64,000 bases of DNA from positions 17,616,203 through 17,680,202 of the forward strand of contig NC_083341.1 in NCBI RefSeq assembly GCF_019175385.1, written 5' to 3'. The position numbers and the translations under genes are program-made. The stretch is from Lycium barbarum. Lineage: Eukaryota > Streptophyta > Magnoliopsida > Solanales > Solanaceae. This document shows, one piece after another, positions 63,207 to 64,000 of the stretch. The notes beneath the pieces are model-generated. The model made no database searches. It was not told where the DNA came from and saw only the letters and a program-made list of their open reading frames with translations. Each line of letters begins with the position of its first letter. Positions within the stretch are counted from its first letter, which is position 1.

Positions 63207-64000
63207 TACCTAGATGGACCCTTAAACTTGGCATGTTTTGTAAGATAGACATATAAACTTATAAGGTGACCAGATAGACACTTAAACTTACTCAAAGTGT
63301 ATTTTTCAAGTTTTTCAGTTGTTTTGAAAACAAAAACTATATTTTTCAAACACTCACAATTTTCATGGCCAAACAAGCCCTAAATATATCACAAAATATT
63401 TTTTTTAAAATGCAAAAATAAGGCAAACGCATATACATGAGACTATAAATGTGCACTTAAACCAATAAATACTTGCTAATCGCAATTTTGCAGCTTTCAA
63501 TTAACTCGGATTTTTTTTTTTACACTTGAATAATTAAAAAACAATAACTTTAACCAATAAAAATCCTTAAAAAAAGAAATTTCAAATTAAGAAATTTCTA
63601 AGTTCAGTATTTCAAGTGTAAAAGAAATTTCAAATTAAGAAAACTGTAAAGCCGAGAAGAAAATCCTTAAAAAAAAAGAAATTTCTTAATTTGAAATTTC
63701 TTTTTTTAAGGATTTTTATTGGTTAAAGTTATTGTTTTTTAATTATTCAAGTGTAAAAAAAAATCCGAGTTAATTGAAAGCTGCAAAATTGTGATTAGCG
63801 AGTATTTATTGGTTTAAGTGCACATTTATAGTCTCATGTATATGCGTTTGCCTTATTTTTGCATTTTAAAAAAAATATTTTGTGATATATTTAGGGCTTG
63901 TTTGACCATGAAAATTGTGAGTGTTTGAAAAATATAGTTTTTGTTTTCAAAACAACTGAAAAACTTGAAAAATACACTTTGAGTAAGTTTAAGTGTCTAT
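63207..64000. mobile_element. Giant palindrome, cut by the window edge
   Basis: The sequence from about 63276 to 63600 is nearly the exact reverse complement of 63677-64000, with the centre near 63638. The last bases in the window (AGTTTAAGTGTCTAT) pair with ATAGACACTTAAACT at 63274. The left arm begins near CCTAGATGGACCCTTAAACT (about 63210), so roughly 65 more bases of right arm should follow the window. No coding sequence. Confidence 0.75.

Overview
This window is nuclear DNA from a flowering plant, almost certainly a member of the nightshade family (Solanaceae). Four intron-containing or single-exon genes sit in AT-rich sequence. Most of the rest is transposon relics of types typical of Solanaceae: a TS-type SINE, three Au-type SINEs, hAT, Stowaway, Tourist, CACTA and Mutator-like miniature elements, an RTE-type LINE and an L1-type LINE. 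There are no prokaryotic features. The species cannot be fixed from the sequence alone.

Layout. 1-821: the PBS side and one LTR of a minus-strand Ty3-type retrotransposon that runs off the left edge. 1518-6954 (+): a nine-exon gene for CTP:phosphoethanolamine cytidylyltransferase (PECT1), the rate-controlling step of the CDP-ethanolamine route to phosphatidylethanolamine. 8461-11264 (-): a three-exon gene for a small conserved-looking plant protein of unknown function, convergent with PECT1. 11.5-12.7 kb: three fold-back repeats side by side, one split by a TS SINE. 13.4-19.7 kb: a decayed RTE LINE split by a 2.4-kb solo LTR. 20.0-20.9 kb: a Mutator-like fold-back element. 21.6-25.5 kb (-): a degenerate F-box relic, then an intact single-exon F-box gene. 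25.9-31.2 kb: a dense cluster of MITEs, palindromic elements, tandem repeats and a SINE. 31.2-39.6 kb: gene-free DNA with a Mutator-like element carrying a CG/CA/TA microsatellite, and exon-like degenerate repeats. 39.7-43.7 kb (-): a 5'-truncated, mutated L1 LINE with clear target-site duplications. 43.7-48.6 kb: MITEs and small tandem duplications. 48.6-52.6 kb (-): an intact SAUR auxin-response gene flanked by fragments that resemble its own 3' end and its own promoter. 52.6-64 kb: gene-free, with SINEs, MITEs, one complete 1.5-kb fold-back element and a giant palindrome cut by the right edge.

The four genes have unrelated jobs (phospholipid synthesis, unknown, ubiquitin-ligase adaptor, auxin-linked growth) and form no pathway or cluster. 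I found no convincing new multi-gene system. The most unusual material is the amount of long inverted-repeat (hairpin-forming) DNA and the partial duplicates beside the F-box and SAUR genes. All splice sites were placed by eye from GT/AG signals, reading-frame phase and protein similarity recalled from the families. No alignment or database search was run.
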